Part shown: in pieces, positions 13,315 through 26,299 of the stretch
How positions within the stretch are numbered: the stretch's first letter is position 1
How the letters are laid out: every line of letters begins with the position of its first letter
From: Paulownia fortunei
Taxonomy: Eukaryota; Streptophyta; Magnoliopsida; Lamiales; Paulowniaceae
Assembly: GCA_019321725.1 (NCBI GenBank)
Contig: CM033105.1
Coordinates: 10,801,632-10,865,631 of the forward strand
Reading direction: 5' to 3'
DNA: 64,000 bases
Program-made: the position numbers and the translations under genes
Notes under the pieces: model-generated
The model's input: the letters and a program-made list of their open reading frames with translations, nothing else
What the model was told of the DNA's origin: nothing
Databases searched by the model: none

Positions 13315-15371
13315 AAATATGTTATCAAATAGTTCATGCAATAAGGTAATCATGATATTGTCGTACTATTTACAAATTATCTCTTAACGCCAAGACTTAT
13401 ATATGGAATCAAGTATTTATGCACACTTTTATCTATAACAAATCAATATTTCACGTTAGCAGTTGGTGTACTAAGACTAAATGTCTATCTAAATAAACTC
13501 AAGTATTTGTTGTGCCATTAGTGATTAATAAATCAAGAATCATCACAAAATAAGTAGGATTTAGATCAAAAACTAAAACAATAATACAACATACTTAAAT
13601 ATTATCTACCTTTATAACCGTTCCTCTTTCTCCATCAAGAGGTTCACCCTTTTTCCTCAGTAAAATAAAATTTAGAAAGACATAATAAAAGTAGAAAATG
13701 TTAAAAATAGAAAAGAAGCTAGAGAATACGTTTCTATTGCTACTAGAAAACTTACATTACTACTAGAAAACTTAGTCTAAAGAAACCCTCAACCCCCCCA
13801 CTCTTACAAGCTTAATACATGGCCTATTTATAGTACTTGGAATATGCTAGAGGCCAAATATATAATAGAGGAGTTAAACAATCAAGTGGTATGCTAGTTG
13901 TCAATAGTTGGTAAGTTGTTACACCAAATCCTCTAAATTTTCATCTACCTGATTGAATTAACTTCTTAGGCTAGATACAACCAGATTTTGATGATAAGTA
14001 AACAAAATAACTTGAAAATCTTTCTATGATGATATATTTGCATATGTCATTTGTCAAATTTGACTACCGGATAAGGGAGATATGGTCAAATTACCAGATC
14101 ATGTTCAAGAGCCATCATTCAACATCAGCAGCATATTGATTCATGTTTATTGACCATCTTGACATATTTTCTCACCATCTTGTCTTCATCAAACTTATTT
14201 ATCTACCTCTTTCTATAACATATCCAAATTTCAGCCCAAAAGAAATTTTGGTTTAAGAGATATGACCTAATTGGTAAAATATGTCAGAACTGGGTTTAAC
14301 TCTGATCTGAATTTTTGGTGATCTATTTTGTACAACAACTTGTAATCTAACTTCTTTGATCTTTCCACATTTAGTATGAGATCTAAAGTTTGCATGAACT
14401 TATAGATGAATGACTTATCAATCCATAGCCTCAAGAATTAATCCTAAACCATTTCCAAATAAATTGTTATGCCAATTTCTCTAAAACCTGCACAAAAGAA
14501 GATAGAACTTTTTAATCTCATTTTTTTATGTTGATTTTCCATTTTATTCCTAAAACATAAAAATGCTTTAATTATGAGTTCCAATGACAATTTCAAAGTG
14601 AAAATAATTATATAAATCCTAATTAATTGTACACTTTTCAATGTTCATCAGGAAGATAAGAGGTAGACCTCTGGTGGTTATGAGAGGATGGCGCACTCGA
14701 CTGCGTCAATTTGAGATTGGCCATTTGATTTTTGATATTGTGTAAAACTCTTTTCAGTACATAGTAGATGGACCAAGGTCCATATGAAAAGAATGATTTT
14801 GAGTGAAATATTTTCATTCATGAGTACACATTTCTAGTATGATATCTTGGAAATGAACTATACGATGTTTCAAACTCATATTATACTTTTAGCATGCATG
14901 AGTTTCATGTACTAGGTGTTAGCTCACGTATTTTTCTCCCTATTCTTATTTTGTTCATATAAAAAAGGTTCTAGGGCCTTTTTTACTACAATGTAATTAT
15001 TCTAATCACCTTGTTGATTTAAGAATTACAACTGCACTCCCATATTCCAGATTAGAATCAGAACTATAATTTATACAAAGATATATTTATGGCTAGGCCT
15101 GTGGTGTGGATACCAATAGAGGGGCTACATGTGGAGTCCTTTTGACTGAATACCCAATAATATCACTAACCCAGAAAATATTTCTTATTTCTATCACATT
15201 TATTGGTCTTCTCTATTTCAGTACAACCTCCAAGTTTTGAATAGTTACAAGGACACCTTCTTAAGAAAATTACTAGTACCAAAATAAATATTTTATTACA
15301 TAACCGAAAGATCGAATTTACTAAATCGAATAAATAATTTCTACTTCCTTAAAGTTTCCAAGATCATATTG
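13315..15371 (-). repeat. 2,057-bp segmental duplication, copy 1 (composite of gypsy pieces)
   Basis: Nearly identical, with few substitutions, to 40767-42823; both copies are 2,057 bases long, so there is almost no net length change. Contents in order: part of the gypsy LTR next to a tRNA-Asp primer site in copy 2 (with TATAAATAGG on the minus strand at 13823-13832), a stretch like the plus-strand Tekay-type LTR (about 14645-14960), and the minus-strand Tekay-type RT region (about 15108-15371). The block ends mid-gene (ATCATATTG) with different sequences following in the two copies. Confidence 0.85.
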
Positions 15372-17906
15372 CCCAGTAAGTCCATGGTATCAAGTATTAA
15401 CAGACTCACCTACAAAGCATAAACTATATGAGCTAACGCTCAGCAAGTAAAGATTATGCATGTCAAAGAATAATCCACAATACCAAGTCAGGCATCTCAA
15501 AATGTATGCCCACAATGCAATTCCATGCATCAAAATATTTCTCTCAAAATCATTTCTTTCTTGGGCCCCTGACCAATGCTACTATCCCATGCATCAGAAA
15601 AGAGCTCTGCACATCGCCATAATCCAATGGCCAATAATCATAAAAGCATGCAAATCCATGCACACTCGAGTATACACATGTAAATCCATGCATGCGAACC
15701 TGCAAATCCATGCATGCTTCGATGCACTAGTAGTGGTCAGTAAAATATTTTCCTTTCTCAAAATCATGCTGTGCAATGCAAGATTTATCACAATGCTTGT
15801 ATATGATGCATACACGTGCCAATGCCCATGTATGTATGCTCAATGGATATGAATGACTGTAATTCGTGCCCTCTACTATACACATATGATCTATGGTATT
15901 ACATATAAATCACATATTTACTATGTTTATGCATTTGTAGTTGTAAATGAATCTTTACTTACAAGCATACATACTGGGCAATTCGTGCCCTCGGTTGTGT
16001 GTTACTTCTAGGTTTCTTAAGTATTACTCCTCAACCCTAGATGTGAAACAATCTATAAAAATACAAGATATCAATCACCATCCTCAATTAATAAGTTCAT
16101 TATACCTAATGTAGTATAAAGATCTTGAATCTCAATTTAACTAAACAACCTTACCACTTAGAAACTATAACCGAATACAACCTTCTACGTACCTTTGTTC
16201 CACATCTTAAATGTATACTAACTTCACTTAATTGATATATTATAACTCTTACAATATTTCCCTAAATGTTAGGGATCAAATGCACCACATCTATGCTGGA
16301 ACATGTTAATGAACCAAATGGGATAGATTCACCACTTCACATTTTCTTGGTGCCACATTAATTTGCATGATGATTTTGACACCCTTAGACATATTCATTC
16401 ACTCCCCAATTTTTATCACACTTAGCTAACTTAAAAAAAAATGCAACCATGTCATAGAATGGCTAAAACTCATGGATATAGCTTCCCAAGTTCAGCTCAC
16501 TTCACAGCATACTTAAATAGATTTTTCCTACGGTGATAGTTTTGCGCACTTCATGACATTAATAGTTTTGGCACCCTTAGGTATATTCAATCTCTCCCAA
16601 ATTTTTACCAAACTTATTTAAAATATACACAGAGACAAACAGGTTATATTATTACCAAAACTAATGGATTTAGCTCCCCTAATTCAGTCTCCTTCACAGC
16701 ACACCAAAACAGATTTTGCTACTTTGGCAGTTTGAGTGTTTCTCCAATATCATTCTCTATTTCAATTTCTAATCGATCAAAATTCATTCCAATACTCTTA
16801 ACTCATATATGGAAATGTAAATGGTAATAATTATAGGTTTTATTCAACATACCATACACTTTTGAAGCCTAAAACACAAGAAAACAGTAAGGTGATAGTT
16901 TCTGCCACAAGTATTTCCTATTAAGTGTTTGTCATCAAAAACCCTTTCTTTGTGCACCAAAGACTAACTAAAAACTTCTGACACTTTTATAAGAGATAAT
17001 GAAAGCTTAGTAAACAATAAAACCATTCAGAATAATCTGAAAACCAAAGGAAAAACCGTAGATAAGTGTTACCTATGCAGATTTTGAGGTTAAACTTGAT
17101 GCTAATCACTTATTCTTTGCTTTTCTTGCTTTTATTTCAACCTTGAATCAATTTGGAGCACTTGGATACCTTAAGGTGTGTGTTTGGAAGATGAAAATGG
17201 CTGAAATGAGGGTCTGGTCATGGCTTAAGGGTGAAGGGTTTGAGGTGTTAGCTTGAGATGTTAGCTTAAGCTTAATAAGAAAGCATGAGGTGGCAAAGCT
17301 TGAGGTGGCATGTAATGGTATAATCTGATTTTCTTCCTTATCTTGCAGCCCTAATCTTGTATGTCTCATATATTCTTATTTGGTTTCAATCTATCTTAGT
17401 CACCATTCATTCCCATAGGTAATTCCTATTTCCGTTCATTCGATCTCCAAACCGATTGACATTCGATACTTAAATGATTATCTAGTTTGCATTTCTAAAA
17501 TCATATGCACATATGGACCTTGTATTATGACACTTAAATCACATTATATCATGTCCAATATCCCAAGTATGTTAATCCATGGATGTATACGTTTACAACA
17601 CCTCGATCTAATTAAATCGAATCATATAAACTTACTAGTAATACCTTTAACACTTCCAAATTATAATATATAACCTATGAATATCCAATATATCGACCAA
17701 TCTATTCTTTTTCTTATTTAAATATAGAATTTCTTAATTAGGTTATAAGATCTCAACCACTAATATCATGTGATAGCATTTGAGGTCTAACAATTAAGAA
17801 TGCTACATAAGATGTCACGTTAATATTAATGCAAATTAGCATATAAGTAGCATGTAATGCATGAATAACATTGGCCAAGTGAGTAGTGTGAGGATTGAGT
17901 ATTACA
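15372..17906 (-). mobile_element. Gypsy (Del/Tekay-like) LTR, minus orientation, 3' end missing
   Basis: Collinear with the reverse complement of LTR B (48618-51150): it has the counterparts of GCTAACGCTCAGCAAGTAAAG, the repeated CATGCAAATCCATGC motifs and ends at 17906 as TGTAATACTCAATCC (LTR start, compare TGTGATACCCGAGCC at 48618). The last 330 or so bases with the TGTTACA terminus are absent. No open frame in it has gene character. Confidence 0.8.
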
Positions 17907-18096
17907 CACATCATGAGGTGATATCATTTGATTTAAGAAAACGTTGGTTGAGGCGACATTACTGTGGAGAAGGTTGCCTTAGTAAAAAATATATCATACC
18001 TACTGACCAAGCCCCTAGCACAACAAGTGTTTGATGGACATCTTGAGAAGATGGGCCTCAAGTACAAGGGCAATTAGCTTTAGGGCAAATGGAGAA
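17907..18096 (+). pseudogene. Copia relict (+): C-terminal end of RNase H and polypurine tract
   Basis: Degenerate plus-strand reading resembles the copia pol tail (DxLTKPLA...FDGHLEKMGL type) at about 17990-18050, followed by the polypurine tract GGGCAAATGGAGAA (18083-18096) and an LTR start. It begins abruptly at the gypsy LTR edge. Confidence 0.65.
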
Positions 18097-18945
18097 TATT
18101 AGAGTAGTGCCCTATGAACCAATTAGTGTCCGCTATTATACACCTGTCATAGACTATCTTTTTTTGATTAAATATAATAAAAGGCAACTCTATCTTAAAT
18201 TTATGTTATTAGAAATAGATTATGTCCCTATATCACATATGAATATGGGATATGGTTGCGCATATGATGGTGATCATGGAGAATGGCTCTATGGTCGTGA
18301 TATTAAACTAGTTTCAAGTCAAGAGCTTTTTGAGACAAGACATTGACTAGCCCATTTATGACTTGCGCATATGTTGCATGCTAAAAAAAAGAGTGCCTCA
18401 TTCCATAGACATCAATGTTGTGACACTAGGGCTCTTATATGCGGGTGCTTGTTGAAAAACAAGTCCAATGAACAACCCCACCAGAAATATAGGAAGTTTC
18501 CAATCATTACGATAGACATGATATAATCTTTTAAATTGAGGCACCATTGTAATCTCATTCTTAGTATGATGCACTTTGATTTATTCTCTAATTGCATGAC
18601 AATCATAAAGGTGATATTTTGGTGAGTCATCTTTGTTTACGGAGATTAATTAGTGGCCAACAAATGATACATCACCTATCTAGATGAATAGGCGAATCTC
18701 CTATTATTTCACTGTACTTGATTCTGAAATCCATGACCATGGTTGGGATGAGTTAATAGGAAATGGGTTTCCTAATTAGCATCAACTAATCAAGATATTA
18801 GGAATGTTTTCATATAATTCAGCTAATAAGGTTTTGACAAATAGTCAGCACCCTAGGCTCAATCGGGAGATTAGTTGACGTAAGAACTCAACTTGCACAT
18901 TATTCATAATTGGAAGGGTTCACCACCTTCACCTATGTCTAGGTC
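18097..18945 (+). mobile_element. Diverged copia LTR (+), truncated
   Basis: Starts TATTAGAGTAG and is collinear, with many differences, with the plus-strand LTR at 61300 (GCGCATATGATGGTGATCATGG; GAGCTTTTTGAGAC; GGGTGCTTGTT). It can be followed to about 18940 and then is replaced by copia coding sequence. Older than the A/E family copies judged by divergence. The open frame at 18089-18346 is LTR. Confidence 0.6.
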
Positions 18946-18949
18946 TTTA

Positions 18950-19182
18950 TGGTGTATTGCTATCCATGATGAATTTCACTGAGCTTCCTTCTTCATTCTA
19001 GGGCTATGCCTAAAAACGATGGCATTTTTGCTCAACAGAGTGCCATCAACTTCAATACCCTAAGTACCATATGAGATGTGGTATGGAAAACTCCTATCTT
19101 ACAATTACCTTATGGTATGGTGGTGCCTTGCTTATATGAAGTAGCAAAAGGGAGATAAGTTGGATGCGAGATCTAGTCTTAG
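18950..19182 (+). pseudogene. Copia integrase fragment (+)
   Basis: Plus-strand counterpart of the integrase segment with MMNFT-like, MRCGM and KLD-like wording, interrupted by stops. At about 19183 the sequence switches to minus-strand copia RT/RNase H, so the two pieces meet in inverted orientation. Confidence 0.55.
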
Positions 19183-20420
19183 GAGAGATGACCCTTGAGA
19201 GAGAAATGCCATGACTCATTGGCAAGAATCCTCATTTGGATTCCTTCATGCTAAATCTCTTTAGCATTTTGTCTATGTATGTGGATTGGGATAGTATGAT
19301 CATTTTTCTAGACCTATCTCTATAGAACTTTATTCCGAGAATAAAAGAATTCTCCTAAATCCTTCTTGGAGAATTGGTTAGACAACCATCATTTCCAATG
19401 AGTAGGATGTCATCAACATACGGCACAAATAATGTCACTATGCTCCCACTAACCTTCTTATAGATACATGGTTCATTCGAGTTCTTTTGGAAATTAAACA
19501 ATTTGATTGCCTCATCAAACTGGATGTTCCAGCTTTATGAAGCTTACTTGAGTCCATAAATGGATCTCTGGAGCAAGCAAACATTTTTCTCACTCCCTCT
19601 AGGTATGAAGACTTCTGGTTGCCTCATATATATCTCTTTCTTAATGTCCCCATTAACGAAAGTAGTCTTCACATCTATCTACCATATCTCGTAGTCATAA
19701 TACGCTGATATGGCTAGTAATATTCGGATGGATCTAAGCATCGTTATTGACTAAAAGGTTTGCTCATAATCAATTCCTTGCTTTTAAGTATATGCTTTAG
19801 TATCTAGTCGTGCTTTGTAGGTCACTTCCTCTCCATTTACTCCAAGCTTCCACTTGTAGACCCATTTGCAGCCAATGAGAACTATCCCTATGGTGGGTCC
19901 ACCAAGGTCCATACCTTGTTGGAGTATATGGAGTCTATATCAGATTGCATGTCATCTTTCCAACTTCCCGAGTTGATGTCAGACATCGCCTCTCCATAAG
20001 TCTTCAGATCACTATCCAAGGGGAGATTTTACTTGTTGTTCTCTAACAAAAAGCCATACCTCTCAAGTGGCTTACAGATTCTTTCGGATTTCCTAAGAGA
20101 TTATATGTCTAAAAGCCCAGCCACAGTTAGTTGGTCCGTTACTGCATCTATTTGGAGGTTTTTTGGTTCTTGAATTTCTTCAAGTTCCATGATTTCGCCA
20201 TTTCTATCCAATAGAAACTCCTCCTCTAAGAAGGTTGCATTCCTCGAAACAAACACCTTTTGTTTTGATGAGCCATAGAAATAGTATCCAATGGATTCTT
20301 TTAGATACCCACAAACTTACATAAACTATACCTCATATCCAATTTATATCCCACTTGCTACTTCACGTAAGCTGCACACCCCTATATACCCTAAGGTATT
20401 TATAAAAGGGTGGTTTCCCA
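19183..20420 (-). pseudogene. Copia F: reverse transcriptase region, heavily decayed
   Basis: Minus-strand sequence is collinear with RT of A and E (counterparts of GFLPMSHG at about 19205, YVDD region at about 19405, KWVYK and WTLVDPP at about 19850-19920, GEAMSDI at about 19985) but with many stops and frameshifts. The RNase H end and the polypurine tract are missing, cut by the inverted integrase fragment. It represents an older related copia family. Confidence 0.7.
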
Positions 20421-21060
20421 TACCACATCTCATATGGTGATTTGGGCACCGACTTTGATAAAACTCTATTTAATAGATATGTCGTTGTTTCTAGAGCATA
20501 GCCCCATAATGAAAAAGAAAGTCCAATGAAACTTATCATGGATCAAACCATGTCTAACAGGATTCGATTCCTATGCTCCACAACTCCATTGAGTTGAGGC
20601 GTACTAGGAGGGGTCCACTGAGAGAGAATCCCATTCCCTTTTAGATAATCAAAAAATTCTATACTAAAGTATTCACCTTCTCAATTTGATCGAAGTGCTT
20701 TGATACTTAGCCCAGTATGTTTCTCCACCTCGCATCTGAATTCTTCAAACTTTTCAAAGGTTTCAAATTTATACCTCAAAAGGTAAACATAACCATACCT
20801 AGAATAATCATCAGTAAAGGTTATGAAGTAGTGATAGTTCCCACAAGCACTAACACTTAGTAGCCCACATACATCTGAATTGATCAAATCTAATCGATTT
20901 TTGGCTCGCTCCACTTGTCCCATAAATGGTGATTTGGTCATCTTCCCCTTGAGACATGACTCATATGTTGGCATTCCTTGCTTTTTCTGAAGATCAAGCA
21001 TTTAGACCAACTTGTGAATCCTCTTCTTAGAGATGAGACCTAATCTAGTGTGCCATAAGA
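20421..21060 (-). pseudogene. Copia F: GAG-pre-integrase and integrase, decayed
   Basis: The open stretch 20681-21001 reads ESCLKGKMTKSPFMGQVERA (pre-integrase end), DLINSDVCG with the first catalytic aspartate, and FTDDYSRYGYVYLLRYK, up to a stop just before the expected DRGGEY motif. The remaining core continues in other frames to about 20420. It corresponds to 25778-26284 of element E. Confidence 0.75.
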
Positions 21061-23428
21061 GTTGGGAACTATAATTATCTAATTTTCTTTTTATTTTGTT
21101 GAATAATTGGCATGGAATTTGCAGTTGCATTAATCATTTGTCAATGTACCAACATCAAGAACCATGGAACATTTCCACCTTTGATCTTTCAACCAAACTT
21201 TCTCTGTCCAAAAGAGATTAAGCTCTTAATGTCTTTTAACATTAAAGAAAAATAATTAAAACTACCTTAATTCAATCTAGAGTTAAGTAGATTGATCCTT
21301 TAGCTAGTGAAGCAACATTTGTTTATCTCAAGCTAAAAGATCATCCTCTTAGTCTCATTTTCCTTGTTATTCTTTGCAACTCTTTGCAAAGATGGGATCA
21401 TATCCAGTATCCGATACTCAAGAAGAATCATTAATACTGATGGCATTCCTCTTGTCAACTCTGGAAACTCTTTGTAGAGATGGGATTAATATACAGTATC
21501 TAATACTTAAGAAGAATTTTCAATGTTGACTATTGAATCCAACAAAATTAAAATTTGAATTATAATTCTTTCTAATTCAAAACTTTATTTAGAATATTTT
21601 TCTAAATCATTGAGCAAGTCAATACTTGCATCCCTCTTTCAATGCCCCATTATCCCGCAGTAGTGGCATGGACTAATCTTATCCTGATTAATCCTCTAAC
21701 TTTTCAAGCTAGAATCTCTTATAACTCTTTGTAGGAGGTCCTTTTTGAACAATTTTAGAAGGTTTCTCTACAACTCTTTGTAGAATGTGTAATAGGAGAT
21801 ACTTCCACAACTTTTGAGAGAGTTGTTTCTACAACTATTTATAGAAACTCGCCTTTTGAACATTTCTTAACCTTTCAAATCAAGAACCATTCTCAAATTT
21901 CAAGAGTAACTCAAATAGATTTGGAGCTTAGTGACGTTCATTGGTGTCAGGAATAGTTTTTAGTGGAATTATAAGCAATAATAATTATCCTAAGCAAGGC
22001 AGAAAAATGAGCATTCTTTCAATATCATATTTTATAACAAGGTCTTTAGGAATAAATGTCTGCCACTATTTTATTCGATTCCATCATCCCTAATGGTAAT
22101 TCGGGAAATCATATTTCTTAGTAGGCTTGAGGCCCAATAAATATGTCGCATGCTCCAAATTTATGACTAATAAAATATATTGAAAGGTAGTTAACTTTTA
22201 ATGATTGTATCTCCATGCAACCCTCAAGATATTTTACCTCACTTCTTCCCATATACCCCAATTTTATGAGTCCATATGGTACTAAGTGCCAAACAAAACT
22301 CATTAAACCTCCATATAGATGGAGTATCAAAATGTTCCATGACTCATGGCCAACGTAGAGATGAGTCCATCCCATGGGCATCGCCATGCTTAGTAGAGAT
22401 CACAACATTCCATTAAAGAGTCATTCCACGATTCATGTCCAATGACAAAGTAAGGTAGCATCGCCATGTCGTCTACTTTTGATGGTACGTATAGATTATT
22501 GGGTCCAACATAATTTTATCCATATTTACCTGAAATTAGAATTTCAAAAATTCCTTTACATGATTTTAATTCAAGTGGGGTTAATTTATTTTAACGAAGA
22601 CCTCATCAGTTTTAATCTTAATTTATTTAATGTGTTTTCATTCAATTGACAATAAGCATATCATTTGAAAATAATAAATAAACCCTGCGCATTCTTCTAA
22701 TACATGTATAAATCGTATGATCATGGGCCAATCCTATGCGTTCCATTTGAACCAAAAATGGATCTAGGTCAATCTAAGGGTAATAAAATGAAAATAGAAA
22801 CTAATTTTTTTTACATGAATATATCCCCAACATTCATGGACCTTCTCTTGGTCCTTCTTCTTGTCCACCAAATTCAAAAAAGAAAAACCTTACCCTATTC
22901 TACTCTCATTTCAAAAATGTAAACTATATATAAGGGAAGAATAAGAGACTCGCAGGCCCCATTTAAAAAACCTAAAGATAAATTAATCAAATTACATTGG
23001 TCCAAAAGGCTCCATGATCATCCCACATATACCAATAAATACATCATATGAATTTATTACACTTTGTAAATTTACCATCCATTTAAATTGTAGTCCCACG
23101 ACTTGGGATAAAATTTTAATTTTTCAAGAAAACCATTTAAATTTACCATCCAACAGCCCCTGTGCATGGCTGCCGTGTGCAATAAGTGAACACAACACTT
23201 GCTGATGGCAATGCCAGCACACGAGCACTGCGTGCACACTTGGCGTGCACAAGCTCAATTCGTGCGTACATGTTCAACTTGCACATTACGGCATCATTTA
23301 AAGAATTTAACAATTAAATAAAAATTATAGAATTATTAAATCCTAATCAAAAACACAATTATCAATCAAAATTCAATAATTAAATTCATAGGCATAAATC
23401 GAATCCGATTAGAATTACATAAACTGTA
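21061..23428 (-). pseudogene. Copia F: gag remnant and leader
   Basis: The place of protease, gag and leader, but with only patchy similarity to A and E. A 51-bp segment (AACTCTTTG...AAGAAGAAT) is duplicated at 21378-21428 and 21466-21517, and short CAACTCTTTGTAGA motifs recur to about 21850. The leader stretch after 22000 aligns with the A/E leaders (cf. 22060-22500 and 11400-11850) and includes a GC-richer block at 23150-23290. Confidence 0.55.
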
Positions 23429-23440
23429 GCTCTGGTACCA
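23429..23440 (-). other. Primer-binding site of copia F
   Basis: The minus strand reads TGGTACCAGAGC, one base different from the initiator tRNA-Met site TGGTATCAGAGC, one base from the LTR start. Confidence 0.8.
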
Positions 23441-23441
23441 C

Positions 23442-23810
23442 TGTTGGGTTCACATGATCCTGGAGTGTGCGCAACAAAAAAATTAAAATTTAAAAACAAA
23501 TATGCTATAAATTATAGCATCACCCATGATTCGATATGATTTATCGATTTTGCAATTTCTAATGGTGTAATAAATAAAATAAAATAGTTTCGATTTATAC
23601 CTTTCATTACACTTCATTATCTTAGGGATTGAAGTAATCGATTGTTAGCCCTTTTCCTGATTTTGGCTCACAAGGATCCAAACGTCTCCCCTCTAAAGAA
23701 GCCCACACGTTGAGTAGGAATACGGAATCCAAACTCTGCTAGCAATACGAATTCTTTTACTAACCAAATTAATGGAGTATATTCTAATGAAACATATTAT
23801 ATATTACTAG
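23442..23810 (-). mobile_element. Copia LTR of element F, truncated
   Basis: Begins TGTTGGGTTCACATG and continues with features of the family (CGCAAC, GGGATTGAAGTAATCGATTG, AAGGATCCAAACGTCTCCC) but diverged from A and E. It is cut at about 23810 by an unrelated GC-richer repeat. Confidence 0.7.
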
Positions 23811-24058
23811 ACCTGACTACTGGCCGGGTCGGATTCTGACCCAGCCCGTGGTCAATGATTCAAAAACCATTAACCATGGGTCTAACCCGTAACCAACCCA
23901 TGGGTTCCCGGGCCGATTATGGGTTGGGCATCCCCAACCTGCGACCTAGGGGTCCATATTTAATTTTTTTTTAATAAATCAAAATAATTTTGTAAAAATG
24001 CCCCATGCAGGTTTGAACCTTTAACCTTCAGAAACCGTTGACCATCGGTTCAACTGCT
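23811..24058. repeat. Unclassified repeat with GGGTCGG / CCCATGGGTT motifs (hAT-like end possible)
   Basis: Holds many short GGCCGGGTCGG, ACCCGTAACC and CCCATGGGTT motifs, then GCAGGTTTGAACC. Such text is common in non-autonomous hAT and other plant repeats, but no terminal repeats or target duplication were seen, so the class is a guess. It separates the F LTR from element E. Confidence 0.35.
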
Positions 24059-25701
24059 TCGGTGGTAGAGTCAGCAGTCGTCTCTTACTTGGAACTCTCC
24101 AAACTGACCGCACCACCATTCAGGGTGAATATGTATCCGGACATGGACTTTGAGTCATCTATATTGGACTGAAAACTAGAGTCTGTATATCTCTCCAATT
24201 TTAGTTCTCTATTGCCATATATTAGAAAGATATCCTTAGTTCTTCTCAAGTACTTGAGGATCATCTTAACAGCTTTCCAATGTTCTTCTCCTGGATTAGA
24301 CTGATATCTGCTCGTGACACTCAGAGTATGTGCTATATTAGGCCTTGTACATAACATTGCATACATTATGTTCCTTATTATAGAAGCATAAGGTATGCAA
24401 GCCATCCTTTCTCTCTCTTCAGGTATCTTGGGAGACATAACCTTAAAGAGTGAAACCCCATGACTCATAGGCAGGAATCCTCTCTTGGATTCCTCCATGC
24501 TAAACCTTTTTAGCACTTTGTTTATGTACATGGACTGGGATAGTCCGATCATCCTTCTGGATCTATAGATCTTTATCCCTAGGATAAAATATGCATCTCT
24601 TAAGTCCTTCATGGAAAACTGATTAGATAACCAAGTCCTCGTTGACTGCAACATCCTTACATCATTCCCAAAGAGTAGGATGTCATCAACGTAGAGCACA
24701 ACAAATGTAACTGCACTCCTACTAACCTTCTTGTAGACACATGGTTCATCCGGGTTCTTATGAAAGTCAAATGTTTTGATCATTTTATCAAACTGGATGT
24801 TCCAACTCCTCGAAGCTTGTTTAAGTCCATAAATAGATCTCTGGAGCTTGTAAACCTTTCGGTCACTCCCGCTGGATATGAAGGCTTCTGGTTGCTTCAT
24901 ATAGATCTCTTCCTTAATGTTTCCATTAAGGAAAGCAGTCTTCACATCTATTTACCATATCTCATAATCATAATATGCAGATATGGCCAACAGTATTCGT
25001 ATGGATGTAAGCATCGCTACTACTGAAAAAGTTTCCTCATAATCAATTCCTTGCTTCTGAGTATAACCTTTTGCTACTAATCGTGCCTTATAGATCGCTA
25101 CCTCTCCATCTACTCCAAGCTTCCGCTTGTAGACCCATTTGCTGCCAATAGGAATAATTCCTTGTGGTGGGTCCACCAAAGTCCATACCTTGTTGGAGTA
25201 CATAGAGTCCATTTCGGACTGCATAGCTTCTTGCCACTTCTCCGAGTCGATGTCAGACATCGCCTCTCCATACCTTCTTGGATCATTATCTAAGGGGACT
25301 CCCTCTTCTTTGTTCTCTAACAACAAGTTGTACCTCTTAGGTACCCTTGAGACCCTTTCGGATCTTTGAAGAGGTTGTGCCTCAGAGTGTCCAGCATCAG
25401 CTGGTGTACCATTTACTGCGTCAGTTGGGGTGTTCTGTGGTTCTTGAACCTCTTCAAGTTCTACGACATTGCCATTTCCATCTGAAATAAATTCCTCTTC
25501 AAGGAAGGTAGCATTCTTCAAAACAAACACCCTTTGTTTTGTGGCATCATAGAAATAGTATCCAATAGACTCCTTTGGATACCCCACAAACTTGCATAAG
25601 TTGGATCTCATATCCAACTTATCTCCCACTAGCTGCTTCATATAAGCAGCACACCCCCATACCCTAAGGTATTTATAGGAAGGTGTCTTTCCACACCTCA
25701 T
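24059..25701 (-). pseudogene. Copia E: reverse transcriptase and RNase H, one nonsense codon, 3' end cut off
   Basis: Two in-frame open stretches (24952-25701 and 24085-24945) are separated by one TAA (24952-24954) after YDYEIW. Together they give the integrase C-terminal end (KLDMRSNLCKFVGYPKESIG), an acidic linker, RT start (GSKWVYKRKLG, KARLVAKGY), RT core with YVDD (VVLYVDDILLFG) and RNase H (TDSSFQSNIDDSKSMSGY). Similarity stops at 24059, equivalent to 7777 of element A, so the RNase H tail, polypurine tract and LTR are missing. Apart from these defects it is the best preserved RT in the window. Confidence 0.9.
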
Positions 25702-26299
25702 CTCATATGGTGTTTTTGGGCACGGCTTTAGATAGCACCCTATTTAATAGGTATGCTGCCGTTTCTAAGGTATAGCCCTAGAATGAAAGAGGTAATGAAG
25801 TGAAGCTCATCATAGATCGAACCATGTCCAACAAGGTTCGATTCCTGCGTTCAACAACTCCATTGAGTTGGGGAGCAGCAGGAGCAGTCCACTGTGAGAG
25901 AATTCCATTCTCTTTTAGATAATCTAAAAATTTTGTGCTTAAGTATTCACCTCCTCGATCAGATTGAAGAGTTTTTATACTTAATCCAGTTTGTTTCTCT
26001 ACTTCAGTTTTGAATTCTTTGAACTTTTCAAATACTTCATACTTGTACCTTAAAAGGTACACATAACCATACCTAGAGAAGTCATCGGTAAAGGTTAAGA
26101 AGTAGTTATAGTTCCCACGGGCACTAACATTTAGTGGCCCACATACATCTGTATGGATCAAATCCAATAGATGCTTGGCTCGCTCCACTTGTCCAACAAA
26201 TGGAGGTTTGGTCATCTTTCCTTTGAGGTAGGATTCACATATTGGCAGTTCTTGCTCTTTTGTTTGATAAAGCAATTGTGTCAATTTGTTAATCCTTTT
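25702..26299 (-). pseudogene. Copia E: GAG-pre-integrase and integrase core, frameshifted
   Basis: The stretch 25778-26284 reads ESYLKGKMTKPPFVGQVERA, then LIHTDVCGPLNVSARGNYNY (first Asp), SDRGGEYLSTKFLDYLKENG (second Asp region) and NGVVERRNRTLLDMV (Glu). A TAG (25778-25780) follows PLSF where element A keeps tryptophan. An extra A in the AAAA run at about 25715 shifts the frame relative to the RT part. A TAG at 26300-26302 separates it from the protease stretch in the same frame. Confidence 0.88.

Noticed and set aside
15460..15852. 130-codon cysteine/histidine-rich open frame
   Set aside because: It lies on the reverse strand of a gypsy LTR and comes from repeated GCAAATCCATGC motifs; the copy in LTR B (50655-51018) does not keep the frame.
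23811..24058. tRNA or SINE because of GGTTTGAACC-like text
   Set aside because: No A box/B box pair at proper spacing and no cloverleaf; left as an unclassified repeat.
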